Shown here piece by piece: positions 43,252-52,096 of a stretch of DNA of 64,000 nucleotides; the stretch's first letter is position 1, and every line of letters begins with the position of its first letter. The notes beneath the pieces were generated by a model, which did not search any database, had not been told where the DNA came from, and saw only the letters and a program-made list of their open reading frames with translations. The position numbers and the translations under genes were made by a program. Origin of the DNA: Rhizobium cauense (lineage in GTDB: Bacteria > Pseudomonadota > Alphaproteobacteria > Rhizobiales > Rhizobiaceae); contig NZ_JAEUAT010000026.1 of the NCBI RefSeq assembly GCF_019511525.1, forward strand, positions 1 through 64,000. The letters are read 5' to 3'.

Positions 43252-43832
43252 CCTTGGAGGCATCAAGCATGCGGAACCTGAAGGTGCGCATCCTTAAACT
43301 CGCCCATATGACGCCGGAATCGGCGGTCGTGCAAATAGACCCAAGAAACTGGTGATGTCCTCATTTGGAGAGCGGCGATGCACGAGCGTGGCAACAGGGT
43401 ATTCTTACAACTGCCGGCCATAATAGCGCTGGGAACTGTCGTTGCGCGCGCATTCGTTTCGTAGGGGACTGCCGTACCGGTCTTACCCGAAGTCGGCATG
43501 AGCGCCTCTTCGATACTGCCGCCGCTATCGAATGGACGGGCTGGAATGGCCTGGCTGGCAGAGGTGATGCCCGCGGTGATCCACCGGTACCTGGCAGACT
43601 GGCGTCGCGTCTTGTCGAGAGGGAGTGAAATTGAAGCGCGGTGCTACCCAATCGTTTTTCAGTGTGACCGTTCTCGCAAAGTCCCAGCTTGCCTTCCAAG
43701 TGAGGGATCCGGCCTCGCTTTGGACTTGCGCACTAACGCTGCTATTCTCTCTTGCTCGACAGGGGTCGCTACCGGTTGGACGCCGGTAGCAGTATCGGCT
43801 CGGATGGCAAGCACTCTTCCAGGGACCAATGG
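43252..43832. other. Intergenic stretch of about 580 bases
   Basis: No convincing gene over 100 codons. A 28-codon frame at 43378-43464 has a GGAG seven bases before its ATG and encodes a peptide with a hydrophobic core (VFLQLPAIIALGTVVARAF); it may be a small membrane peptide. The other open frames here overlap on both strands and look like chance. Confidence 0.45.
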
Positions 43833-44309
43833 CTAATTGGCGATCCGGAGCGTAAGTGCTGTGATGCCGGCAGCAAGATTGAGGCCCTCCTCGGCCTGAA
43901 CGGCAACCGGCTGCAGGGAAATCGTACCGTGCTCGCCTCCGACTAGAACTTTCGCTCCAACACCAACACCGACGGCTGCATCGGCGCTGACGCCGCTATA
44001 GGTTCCGGCAAGTGCTCCCTTGCTGCGGGTCGTTGGCGCGAATACGAGCCATGCCATCTTTCCCTTGTCGGTTTCCCCGATATCGAGACCGAACTCCGTA
44101 ATCTTGCCCTTGTAATTTTCCCTGGCGCCGCCCCCCGTGGGCGTGAATACACAGCTGACTTCCTGCTGACCGCCAACGATGACGCCGATTCCAGCCGATA
44201 CGTCACAGTTGATCGCGCCGACTTCTGTATGCTCGGCCGCGAAAGATGCACCGCATCCAAGGGCAGACAAGATTGCCGTTGCTGCTGTCGAAATCATGAG
44301 TTTGCGCAT
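43833..44309 (-). CDS. DUF992 family exported protein
   Basis: 158 residues. A signal peptide (MRKLMISTAATAILSALGCG, cleaved after SFA) precedes the DUF992 domain: VGAINCDVSAGIGVIVGGQQ, VSCVFTPTGGGARENYKGKI, FGLDIGETDKGKMAWLVFAP, GTYSGVSADAAVGVGVGAKV. The two Cys of INCD and VSCVF probably form a disulfide. DUF992 proteins are periplasmic or surface proteins of unknown function found mainly in Rhizobiales. AAGGACT precedes ATG 44309. Confidence 0.9.
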   Translation of the reverse strand: MRKLMISTAATAILSALGCGASFAAEHTEVGAINCDVSAGIGVIVGGQQEVSCVFTPTGGGARENYKGKITEFGLDIGETDKGKMAWLVFAPTTRSKGALAGTYSGVSADAAVGVGVGAKVLVGGEHGTISLQPVAVQAEEGLNLAAGITALTLRIAN

Positions 44310-44433
44310 TTTGGAGTCCTTTTCTTGAGTGCTTGTCGACATATCCGCAGTCGCACCGCCGGAACGCGACAGACATGAATGAGATAAATTTTGTGGGAGG
44401 CCACCGTACAGAGGTGGCAGCGCATTGATCGTC

Positions 44434-44790
44434 TCAGCGAACCCAGAACGTTATGCTGCCGTCGGCCGCCTGCTCGGCATTCACGACGTTCTTGACGTCG
44501 ATACCCTTTGCCGCAAGCTTTTCAGCAAGCCGTCCATTTGATTTGATTGCGGCCTGGATATGTTGGACACCGTCTGCGGTGCGGGGCAGGAACGCATCCG
44601 CTGCATCCGGCTGGTCCATCTGGTTCTGGTAATCGCTCAGATACTTGACGTCGAAATTCCGAGCGAACGTTGTCAGCGTCTTTTCGATCTCCGGACCGCC
44701 GTTCATCGCGAGGCTGTCAGCATAGCTGTTGGTTGCGAGAGCGAGTGTGGATATGACGGCAGCGATAGCGCATCTTGAAACGCGGTTCAT
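44434..44790 (-). CDS. Small periplasmic protein, unknown function
   Basis: 118 residues from ATG 44790, preceded by GGGAAG. A signal peptide (MNRVSRCAIAAVISTLALAT, cleavage near SYA) is followed by a mature region with no Cys (IEKTLTTFARNFDVKYLSDY, DAADAFLPRTADGVQHIQAA, GIDVKNVVNAEQAADGSITF). No family recognised. A weak hairpin (GCCACC / GGTGGC) lies in the 124-base gap to the DUF992 gene, so the two are probably transcribed separately. Confidence 0.6.
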   Translation of the reverse strand: MNRVSRCAIAAVISTLALATNSYADSLAMNGGPEIEKTLTTFARNFDVKYLSDYQNQMDQPDAADAFLPRTADGVQHIQAAIKSNGRLAEKLAAKGIDVKNVVNAEQAADGSITFWVR

Positions 44791-45254
44791 GTCTTCCCTT
44801 TCAATGGCGGGTATTGCGACGTGGCTCAATCGTCTGAAACAAAACGGTTTTTGTTGTCGGCCAGTCGGTGACCGGCAAGTAAAACGTATGGGCGCCGCGC
44901 ATTCACTGAAATCATACTCAGGTGTCTAGGATCCTATCCTTTGGTTTGGGCTGAGCGTCATTGGACGCAAGATGTGCTCGAGCCGCAGTGCAGAGCCTTA
45001 AACAAGGTTGACAATCGATGCTTGTCGCCCCCTGTTTCGCTCCTCCGCGGCGATCCCTCGGGCGCCCACCAGCTTTTGAGGTCTCCAATTGAATCGACGA
45101 CGGCGCCCCGATCTTAACGTCGGCGCGCCGTCGCTTGTCATTGTTCCTACTGTCCTCGCTCGACGACCGCGTCAATTACGGCACGAGGCACGCGCGCAAG
45201 GTTTTGATAGCGCTCATCCTCCGGAACCTGGGCTGCTACCCAAGGTGTGGCGTG
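44791..45254. other. Intergenic stretch of about 460 bases
   Basis: I see no gene, tRNA or clear repeat here. The left part holds the promoter of the small periplasmic protein gene. The right part abuts the 3' end of the DipZ-like gene without an obvious T-rich terminator. Confidence 0.45.
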
Positions 45255-47030
45255 TCAGCCAAACGTAAATGCATAGGCGTTCACACCAGGATCGAGGAAG
45301 CGGATTTCGAATAGGCGAGCTCTTACGTCACCAGATTGACGCACGAGTTGGTAAAGCTTGGTGGAGGTCACGGTGCCATTGCCGGCCGCGTCGATATCAG
45401 TACCATGATCTGCACTTGGTGCCTTGCCATCGATTTTCACCTGAAAGCGGATGGGCTTTCCATCTGAACCAGGACCAAGGACGAGATTGAGGTCGCGCGC
45501 GCTGAAGCGATAAGTGATGCTGCCGTCGGGCTGATCGAGGGTCGCTTCCTCTGCCCCAATTGTCCAGCTCCCTGCGAGCCCCCATTCGTTCAGGCTGGGC
45601 GACTTTACTGTGTAGGTCTGCGCAGCGTCAGCACGAACCGGCTCGCTGGAGACGAAGTTTGTTGCCTCTCGATATCCGATGTAGGTCTCGCCCGAACGCA
45701 AATCCTTGATATCGGGGCTTGCCTCGGCCCCTTTGGCTTCAGGAGTGACAAACGCATTCGCACCGGTGGCGCTGCCGGCTTCCTTTAGAAGGTCCTGGAT
45801 GGCTCCCTCGGTCTCTTGATAGTTTCCCTCGCCAAAATGGTGGTACCGGATCTGCCCGTTTGCATCGATCAGGTAGTGGGCCGGCCAATAGTTATTTTGG
45901 AACGCACGCCAGATTTTGTAGTCATTATCGATAGCAACGGGATATGTAATCCCGAAATCGCCAATCGCTTTCCTGACGTTGTCGATATTCTTCTCGAAGG
46001 CAAACTCTGGCGAGTGCACACCGATGACGACCAGCCCTTGATCCTTATACTTATCGGCCCAGGCTCGAACATAGGGCAGCGTACGAATGCAATTGATGCA
46101 CGAGTAGGTCCAGAAGTCGATGAGAACCACTTTGCCTCGAAGCTGCTCCATTGACAGCGGTGGCGAATTCAACCAGTCGACCGCACCGCTGAGCGAAGGT
46201 GCACGTCCCTCGACGGCAAGATCGCTGCGAAAGGGCTTCGTTTTGTTTGCGGCTGCAGAGATCATGCTGTTTCTGGCCAGTTCAGTGGGTCTAGCTTCGC
46301 CGTTCGACGCCTCGAAACGATCAAGGACCGACTGCTCTAGAGACGTTGTGCTCGTATAAGAGAGCCTTGCAAGCAGGGTAGTGTCAAAGCCGAGGGCGAT
46401 GACCGCCACCCCCGCTAGGACAGCAACGCCTGCGGCTTGGCGAATACGTTCGCTGACACCCAACGACCGCTTCAGCCCCGCAAAGACCCTTCCGCCCAAC
46501 AGGAGCGCGATCGCCAACGATGTTGCTGCGCCTCCGGCATAAGCAAGCAAAAGAAGCGTCGTATGGAGGTTGACGCCCTGGAGCGCTGCGCCGGTCAGTA
46601 CCAAGCCGAGAATTGGGCCGGCGCAGGGCGCCCAAAGAAAACCGGTGGCAACACCCAGGACAAAAGAGCCGACGACAGAGGCACCAGACGCTGAATTGCC
46701 AAACGAATTTAAGAGCCTGTTGCCTAGATTGACGATCGGTTGCGTAATTGCGCCTGAGACCCGCGCCGACAGCAAGCTGATGCCAAATACGACCAACAAT
46801 ACGATGGCGACGGTCCGCCCGTACGCATTCGCCTCGATTGCCCAGCCACCGCCGACGGCGGCCAAAGTTGCAACAACAGCAAAAGTGGCTGCCATACCCA
46901 CCAACATTGGCAGGGTGCTACGCAGGAAAGGTTGACCCGCGCGTGCAAAGACGAACGGAAGGATCGGAAGGATGCATGGGCTGAGGATTGTCAGCGCGCC
47001 TCCCAGATAGGCTATGACAAGTAGCGTCAT
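45255..47030 (-). CDS. DipZ-like fusion of CcdA membrane domain and thioredoxin domain
   Basis: 591 residues. Residues 1-235 are a CcdA/DsbD-type electron-transfer membrane domain (YLGGALTILSPCILPILPFV, with the PC motif). A TlpA-like periplasmic thioredoxin follows near 310-450, with active site WTYSCINCIRTLPYVRAW (CINC). The last 130 residues are the DipZ C-terminal jelly-roll domain (RSGETYIGYREATNF, SITYRFSARDLNLVLGP). It should carry reducing power across the inner membrane to periplasmic thiols. ATG 47030 has AAAGGA. It diverges from the exported hydrolase gene at 47333. Confidence 0.9.
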   Translation of the reverse strand: MTLLVIAYLGGALTILSPCILPILPFVFARAGQPFLRSTLPMLVGMAATFAVVATLAAVGGGWAIEANAYGRTVAIVLLVVFGISLLSARVSGAITQPIVNLGNRLLNSFGNSASGASVVGSFVLGVATGFLWAPCAGPILGLVLTGAALQGVNLHTTLLLLAYAGGAATSLAIALLLGGRVFAGLKRSLGVSERIRQAAGVAVLAGVAVIALGFDTTLLARLSYTSTTSLEQSVLDRFEASNGEARPTELARNSMISAAANKTKPFRSDLAVEGRAPSLSGAVDWLNSPPLSMEQLRGKVVLIDFWTYSCINCIRTLPYVRAWADKYKDQGLVVIGVHSPEFAFEKNIDNVRKAIGDFGITYPVAIDNDYKIWRAFQNNYWPAHYLIDANGQIRYHHFGEGNYQETEGAIQDLLKEAGSATGANAFVTPEAKGAEASPDIKDLRSGETYIGYREATNFVSSEPVRADAAQTYTVKSPSLNEWGLAGSWTIGAEEATLDQPDGSITYRFSARDLNLVLGPGSDGKPIRFQVKIDGKAPSADHGTDIDAAGNGTVTSTKLYQLVRQSGDVRARLFEIRFLDPGVNAYAFTFG

Positions 47031-47143
47031 AATCGTTCCTTTGAATCGAGTATTCGAGCTCGAGCCGAGGCCACACCTCGACCGACAAGAGCCCAAGTCT
47101 GGTCGTTCTGATGTATCTCAGGTGTGTCGGGCTTTTGCCTCAA

Positions 47144-47220
47144 GTGTACCGAATTGTAGGTTCAAAAGCCTGGACGACGTCGCGACCAAATCCCCGCCAG
47201 CCAAATTGTACCGAAAAGTA
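47144..47220. promoter_or_regulatory. Two direct repeats (A/G)TTGTACCGAA-like in the dipZ/hydrolase divergent region
   Basis: GTGTACCGAATTGTA (47144-47158) and TTGTACCGAAAAGTA (47206-47220) share TGTACCGAA and GTA in register and lie about 62 bases apart, between divergent genes. TGTACCG half-sites occur in several TetR-type operators. No regulator gene is adjacent. Confidence 0.35.
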
Positions 47221-47332
47221 TCTCGATGCCGATTTTCTACACGCGTATTCAATATCGTGCCCGACGCGACATATTCGGGATACACGGGTAGGTGCCTCTT
47301 AGCCGTGTCAGAAAACAACCCGGAGAGTGCCC

Positions 47333-48382
47333 ATGTCCGATAGCATCAATCATCAGCGCCGCAGCTTGCTCGGTGCCGCCGCCTTGACCGTTGCCGCCGT
47401 CGAGTTCGGCGTCATCGGATCGGCCAGGGCACAGACCCCCGTGTCAGCTGCACCAGCGCCCACGGTCAATCCCGGATTGCACACTTCGTTCGCCGCATTG
47501 AAGCAAATCAAGACCAAGGTTCTGGACATCGGCTACGCGGAAGATGGCCCAGCCGACGGCCCTGTCGCGCTCCTGCTTCACGGATGGCCCTATGACATCT
47601 ACAGCTACGTCGATGTTGCACCAATTCTTGCGGCCGCCGGCTACCGCGTCATTATTCCCTATCTGCGCGGCTATGGAACAACCAGCTTCCTGTCGGAGAA
47701 GACATTCCGGAATGCGCAGCAGGCTGCTCTCGCAGTCGACATGATCGATTTCATGGACGCGCTGAAGATCAAGCAGGCAGTCGTCGGAGGCTTCGACTGG
47801 GGTGCCAGGACGGTAAACATCATGGCCGCGCTTTGGCCGGAACGCTGCAAGGGCATGGTCTCGGTCAGTGGTTATCTGATTGGCAGCCAGGAGGCCAACA
47901 AGAAGCCGCTTCCCCCGAAAGCGGAGCTCGCCTGGTGGTATCAGTACTACTTTGCGACCGAACGAGGCCGCGAAGGCTATGACAAATACCGCCATGAATT
48001 CGCAAAGCTTATCTGGCAGCTCGCGTCTCCGGACTGGCATTTTGACGACGCGACATTCGACCGCTCTGCTAAGGCGCTCGATAACCCTGACAATGTGGCA
48101 ATCACCATCGACAACTACCGTTGGCGGCTTGGTCTGGCCGAGAGCCAGAAAGAGTATGACATCCTGGAAAGGAAGCTCGCCGCATCGCCGACGATTGGCA
48201 TCCCGACGATTACGATGGAAGGAGATGCCAACGGCGCACCGCATCCGGAACCATCCAGCTACGCAAAGAAGTTCACAGGCAAGTACGAGCACCGCAACAT
48301 CGCGGGAGGCATCGGTCACAACCTTCCTCAGGAAGCGCCGCAAGCCTTTGCGCAGGCCATTCTGGATGTCGATCGGTTCTGA
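47333..48382 (+). CDS. Exported alpha/beta hydrolase, epoxide hydrolase / haloalkane dehalogenase type
   Basis: 349 residues. The N-terminus HQRRSLLGAAALTVAAVEFG resembles a Tat signal cleaved after ARA. The hydrolase core has the oxyanion motif LLLHGWPYDIYS, nucleophile Asp in VVGGFDWGARTV (GxDxG, not Ser) and catalytic His in GGIGHNLPQEAP. An Asp nucleophile points to an epoxide hydrolase or dehalogenase rather than an esterase. The start is ATG 47333, with CGGAG upstream. It diverges from the DipZ-like gene. Confidence 0.82.
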   Translation: MSDSINHQRRSLLGAAALTVAAVEFGVIGSARAQTPVSAAPAPTVNPGLHTSFAALKQIKTKVLDIGYAEDGPADGPVALLLHGWPYDIYSYVDVAPILAAAGYRVIIPYLRGYGTTSFLSEKTFRNAQQAALAVDMIDFMDALKIKQAVVGGFDWGARTVNIMAALWPERCKGMVSVSGYLIGSQEANKKPLPPKAELAWWYQYYFATERGREGYDKYRHEFAKLIWQLASPDWHFDDATFDRSAKALDNPDNVAITIDNYRWRLGLAESQKEYDILERKLAASPTIGIPTITMEGDANGAPHPEPSSYAKKFTGKYEHRNIAGGIGHNLPQEAPQAFAQAILDVDRF

Positions 48383-48600
48383 TGTCGCTTCGGTTTGCCA
48401 GGGCATATCATATCCTGCAATCTCAACCCGACTGACGCCGGCTTCAGCCCGCTCTTTGAAAAATGACCGCGGGCGCTTCATTAGCAGCGCCCGCCACACA
48501 ACCGCCATTCCAGTGTTTCTTTCGACTTCCACTGAGGCGCGAATGCCGTCGATGGCCTCTCACAGTTCAACCGGGCACCTTGCTGCTCGCGTAGTGGTGC

Positions 48601-49272
48601 TCAAAGTGAGAGTGGGCAAGCCACCGCACATCTAGAAAGACCGGCCAGTCGATCCCGCAGGCAACACACACGTCGCGTTGGCGGGCATTGGTGTGTGTTG
48701 ACTGTCCGGCCGAATTGCCCGGTTGAAAAGTCCTGGAGGATGGCGCGCGTCGATGAGACGCGGACCAATTGCTCGGTGGACAGACCCATATTGTCGAGAT
48801 GATCAAGCGATTTGAAGATCAGGAACTCAGCATTGCTTCGATGAAGTCGTTCCTTGGTGCCTGTCGATCCGCAGCAGTAGTCGATGATCAAGGCGATGTT
48901 GGCGACCAGCGCTTGTAATGTTGTTTCCTGAGGCAGCTGTCGTGCCGTCACGAACTTACCAACCGTGTGATTGTCAGAAACCACGACATTCAGGCTCTCG
49001 CAAGTCACGTCCAACCAAACATCAGACAGGACGCCATAAGCAAGGATCGGCCGAAGAAACCGCAGGAAGTATCCATAAGACCAGAGCGATGAGGCCGCTA
49101 TCGGATCGCCTGGCCCCCACTTTGCTATGATCGCATGAATACCCCTCTCGATAATCGTCGGATCACGCACGAGGTCCTTCAGGCCGATATCTGTTGGTCC
49201 CGGTACTTGGGTTATATGGGCAGCACAATCTCCAAATGGTGCAGGTAGAGATGAGAACGTAAGGTTCGTCAT
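48601..49272 (-). CDS. fhuF: FhuF-like siderophore-iron reductase, module 2
   Basis: 223 residues. FhuF proteins hold a [2Fe-2S] cluster and release iron from imported hydroxamates by reduction in the cytoplasm. The C-terminal ligand set is RRVCCLRDRLAGLSRCAVAC, that is CC-x10-C-x3-C; E. coli FhuF has CC-x10-C-x2-C. The body has DPIAASSLWSYGYFLRFLRP, as in the family. ATG 49272 overlaps the fhuB stop by four bases, so it is the last gene of the receptor-fhuD-fhuB-fhuF operon. S. meliloti FhuF has the same job in ferrioxamine use. Confidence 0.85.
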   Translation of the reverse strand: MTNLTFSSLPAPFGDCAAHITQVPGPTDIGLKDLVRDPTIIERGIHAIIAKWGPGDPIAASSLWSYGYFLRFLRPILAYGVLSDVWLDVTCESLNVVVSDNHTVGKFVTARQLPQETTLQALVANIALIIDYCCGSTGTKERLHRSNAEFLIFKSLDHLDNMGLSTEQLVRVSSTRAILQDFSTGQFGRTVNTHQCPPTRRVCCLRDRLAGLSRCAVACPLSL

Positions 49273-51227
49273 GCCCGTCTCGACACAAGGTAGGTCAAGT
49301 ATGGAGCACCGATCAGCGCTGCGAACAGCCCCAGCGGAAGTTCATATGGGAACGTCAGGTTTCGCGCACCTAGGTCGGCAAGCAGCATCAAGGCGCTACC
49401 GAGCACGAACGACGCGGTGAGTTGATCACGAGACCGGCTGAAACCAGCCCGCAACGCGATATGCGGTGCCAGTAGGCCGACAAAGCTTAATGGGCCTACC
49501 AAAAGAGACGCGGCACCAGTTGAAACAGCTGCCAGAACGATGACGAGAACCCTCGCGGGTCGCAAGGGCACGCCAAGCGCTGTACTGACGCTATAGCCAA
49601 GAGGCAGCAGCGTCAGCCATCGGCTGACAAGAAGCGAACAAGCCAAGACCACCGTAGCTATGCCAGCAAGCGTCAGTGCGGGGGTTCCCGTCACCGTCGC
49701 AGCCGAACCAGCTAACCAGTTCAGGATTTGCCATGACCTCTGGTCGCCAATCGCCAACAATGCACCCAAAACCGCAGAGGTGAGAGAGCTTACTGCGACC
49801 CCTGCCAGCAGCAGCCGTTCAGGTTCAAGCTGTCGGCGGCCACCGTAACTGGTGACAACCGCAGTGCTGATCGTGGCTCCAACAACGCTACCCAAAATGA
49901 TCTCGGCTTGAGTTGGAGCCGGTATCAGCGTCAATACGGCTGCGAAACCGATGCCGGCGCCGCCGCTCACACCGAGCACCTCGGGACCAGCCAAGGGGTT
50001 TGACGTGAGCCTCTGAAGCATCGCACCGGACACACCGAGCAAGCCACCGGCGGCGGCTGTCGCCACCACGCGTGGCCAGCGCATTGAAAAGATCTGCTGG
50101 AACTCGCTCATGGACAGCAATAGCCACCCGCCCTGGTCCTGAGCGACGAAGAAACTCGCAAGCGTGACAATGGCCACGCAACCGCCAATCGCGGCCAACA
50201 TGGGGGCTGCCGGCCGGATGACTTGCTGCCCGTAGGCTCGCCCCGGGGTCGTGTGTCGGATCCTTGAAAGGAGCCACAGAAGAAGGGGCCCGCCCAGCAA
50301 ACCAGTGATTGCACCAGTGGGGAAGCTTTCGTCTGCCGACGACGCAATGATCTGTACAAAGCCGTCGCAGATCCAGAGCAGTAGACCTCCGGCCAATGCG
50401 CTGAAAGCGAGCATGCTCCGGGCGTCCCTGGTACCGCAAGCTCTTACAATGTGCGGCGCCGCGAGCCCTACGAAACTCACGAGACCGACAAAGGCGGACA
50501 CGAGACCGGTCAAAAGTACGCCAAGTGCCGCGACTGCCACTCTCACCTGCGTGATGCGAACCCCGAGGCCGCTTGCGACCTCCTCGCCAAACGAAAGCAA
50601 ATGCAGCGGCCGTGCGAGTGCAACGCCCAAGGTCAAAGCTGCGGCAAATGCCACCGTGAGATAAAATGAAGGCGCCCAATCTTGCTGGCTGAGGGCCCCG
50701 CCGTTCCATGTCACAAGCGACATCAAGTACTCCCCCTGGGAAATGGTCATGGCTGCGGCAATGGCACTGGTCGTGATGCTGACAAGCATGCCTGCGATCA
50801 CCATCGCAACCGGATCGAACCGACGACGCCAGGCCAGGAAGAAAACAACACTTGCGGCAATTCCCGCACCGGCAATCGCAACGGCACTGCGCCCTTCATC
50901 TACCAAGGAAGGCGCAAACAGTGTTGCCGAGACAATTGCCAGCTGGGCGCCCGCGGAAATTCCGAGAGTTGAGGAATCCGCGATCGGATTTCGAAACAGT
51001 TGTTGGAATAAAGCTCCTGCCAGACCAAGCATGGCGCCTGCAAGAAAGGCGACCGTTCCACGCGGTAACACGGCGTAGTAGAGGATGATTTGCTGCGTCG
51101 TCATCTCGGCATCGGGTTGCCACAAGGACCATTCCGAATATGGCAAGAAACTCGTCGCATTGTAGAGCTGGAGGCCAACAGCGACGAATGCAGCAAGCGT
51201 GAACCAGACTGACGTTCGGGTGATCAC
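49269..51227 (-). CDS. fhuB: Fused iron-siderophore ABC permease (FhuB-like), module 2
   Basis: 652 residues with two FecCD-type halves: LAGALFQQLFRNPIADSSTL and LGVSGAMLQRLTSNPLAGPE. The paralogue at 8383-10389 has the same architecture. GTG 51227 overlaps the fhuD stop (GTGA), and the stop overlaps fhuF (ATGA). No ATPase gene is in the operon or adjacent to it. Confidence 0.9.
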   Translation of the reverse strand: MITRTSVWFTLAAFVAVGLQLYNATSFLPYSEWSLWQPDAEMTTQQIILYYAVLPRGTVAFLAGAMLGLAGALFQQLFRNPIADSSTLGISAGAQLAIVSATLFAPSLVDEGRSAVAIAGAGIAASVVFFLAWRRRFDPVAMVIAGMLVSITTSAIAAAMTISQGEYLMSLVTWNGGALSQQDWAPSFYLTVAFAAALTLGVALARPLHLLSFGEEVASGLGVRITQVRVAVAALGVLLTGLVSAFVGLVSFVGLAAPHIVRACGTRDARSMLAFSALAGGLLLWICDGFVQIIASSADESFPTGAITGLLGGPLLLWLLSRIRHTTPGRAYGQQVIRPAAPMLAAIGGCVAIVTLASFFVAQDQGGWLLLSMSEFQQIFSMRWPRVVATAAAGGLLGVSGAMLQRLTSNPLAGPEVLGVSGGAGIGFAAVLTLIPAPTQAEIILGSVVGATISTAVVTSYGGRRQLEPERLLLAGVAVSSLTSAVLGALLAIGDQRSWQILNWLAGSAATVTGTPALTLAGIATVVLACSLLVSRWLTLLPLGYSVSTALGVPLRPARVLVIVLAAVSTGAASLLVGPLSFVGLLAPHIALRAGFSRSRDQLTASFVLGSALMLLADLGARNLTFPYELPLGLFAALIGAPYLTYLVSRRA

Positions 51228-52090
51228 GGCTCACCTGCCGTCAGAGCGTTCGTAAAGAGCCTGGCGAACCGCAGACTGGCCTCGATACCGCCATAAGGAT
51301 TGATGTTCGCGAGGTAGTGAACCCGAGAGCGCTTCACGGGTTCCAGTGAACGCCAGATACGACTTTCGTGCAGAGAATTGCGAGCTTCAACGGGTACGTC
51401 TGAAACAACCACTATGCGGGCATCGGGACGCGCAGCCAAGGCTTCCAGGGGCACTGGCGCTGCAAAGGTATAGCGTGACCGATCGGTCCAGGCATTCGAT
51501 AACCCAAGGGCGGCCATGGTATCGCCAAACATGCTGTCGCTTCCAAAGGCGCGGAAGTGTCGGGCATCGCCAATGTTGATGAGATATGTGGCTCGTTTGC
51601 TAAACGGCGCCAGTAGAGCCTTCATAGACCGTACGGTCTCTTCCCTATCGGCAAGTACACGCTGGGCTTCCTTTTGTCGCCCGAGACGGGCCCCGAGTAT
51701 GCTCACTGCGTCGATTGCCTTGGCGAGGGGACCCTCGCCCTTCACGTAGAAAGGCAGGGAAAGCACAGGCGCTATTCTCTCCAAGGCTGCTTTCTGTCGC
51801 GCATAGAAAGGCGAACTAAGGATCAAGTCAGGCTTCAGTCGCACCAGATACTCGAAGTTGGGCGAGCCACGCAGTCCGAGATCGGCGACGGAATTCGGCA
51901 CCACCGGCTCCACGGCATCCTGCCGGAACTGAAGGAGCTCCGTTGCGGCAATCGGCATGACGCCGAGTGCGATGCTTGTCTCAAGCATCGCCCAGTCTAT
52001 TGCAGCCACTCGCAGTCCCTGCGCGGAATGGCCTGATGCGGGTAGAGCCGTGGCGGCCAGCGATATCAGAAGCTGGCGCCTATTCAGCAT
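51224..52090 (-). CDS. fhuD: Periplasmic iron-hydroxamate binding protein (FhuD-like), module 2
   Basis: 288 residues. MLNRRQLLISLAATALPASG is a short Tat-type signal. The body parallels the module 1 protein: VAAIDWAMLETSIALGVMPI, VADLGLRGSPNFEYLVRLKP, FGSDSMFGDTMAALGLSNAW. It binds the ferric siderophore in the periplasm. It starts six bases after the receptor stop, with GGTGA upstream of ATG 52090. Confidence 0.9.
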   Translation of the reverse strand: MLNRRQLLISLAATALPASGHSAQGLRVAAIDWAMLETSIALGVMPIAATELLQFRQDAVEPVVPNSVADLGLRGSPNFEYLVRLKPDLILSSPFYARQKAALERIAPVLSLPFYVKGEGPLAKAIDAVSILGARLGRQKEAQRVLADREETVRSMKALLAPFSKRATYLINIGDARHFRAFGSDSMFGDTMAALGLSNAWTDRSRYTFAAPVPLEALAARPDARIVVVSDVPVEARNSLHESRIWRSLEPVKRSRVHYLANINPYGGIEASLRFARLFTNALTAGEP

Positions 52091-52096
52091 TCGAAG

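Noticed and set aside
43269..43354. 28-codon frame just after the response regulator gene
   Set aside because: It has no good ribosome binding site and no signal or membrane feature.
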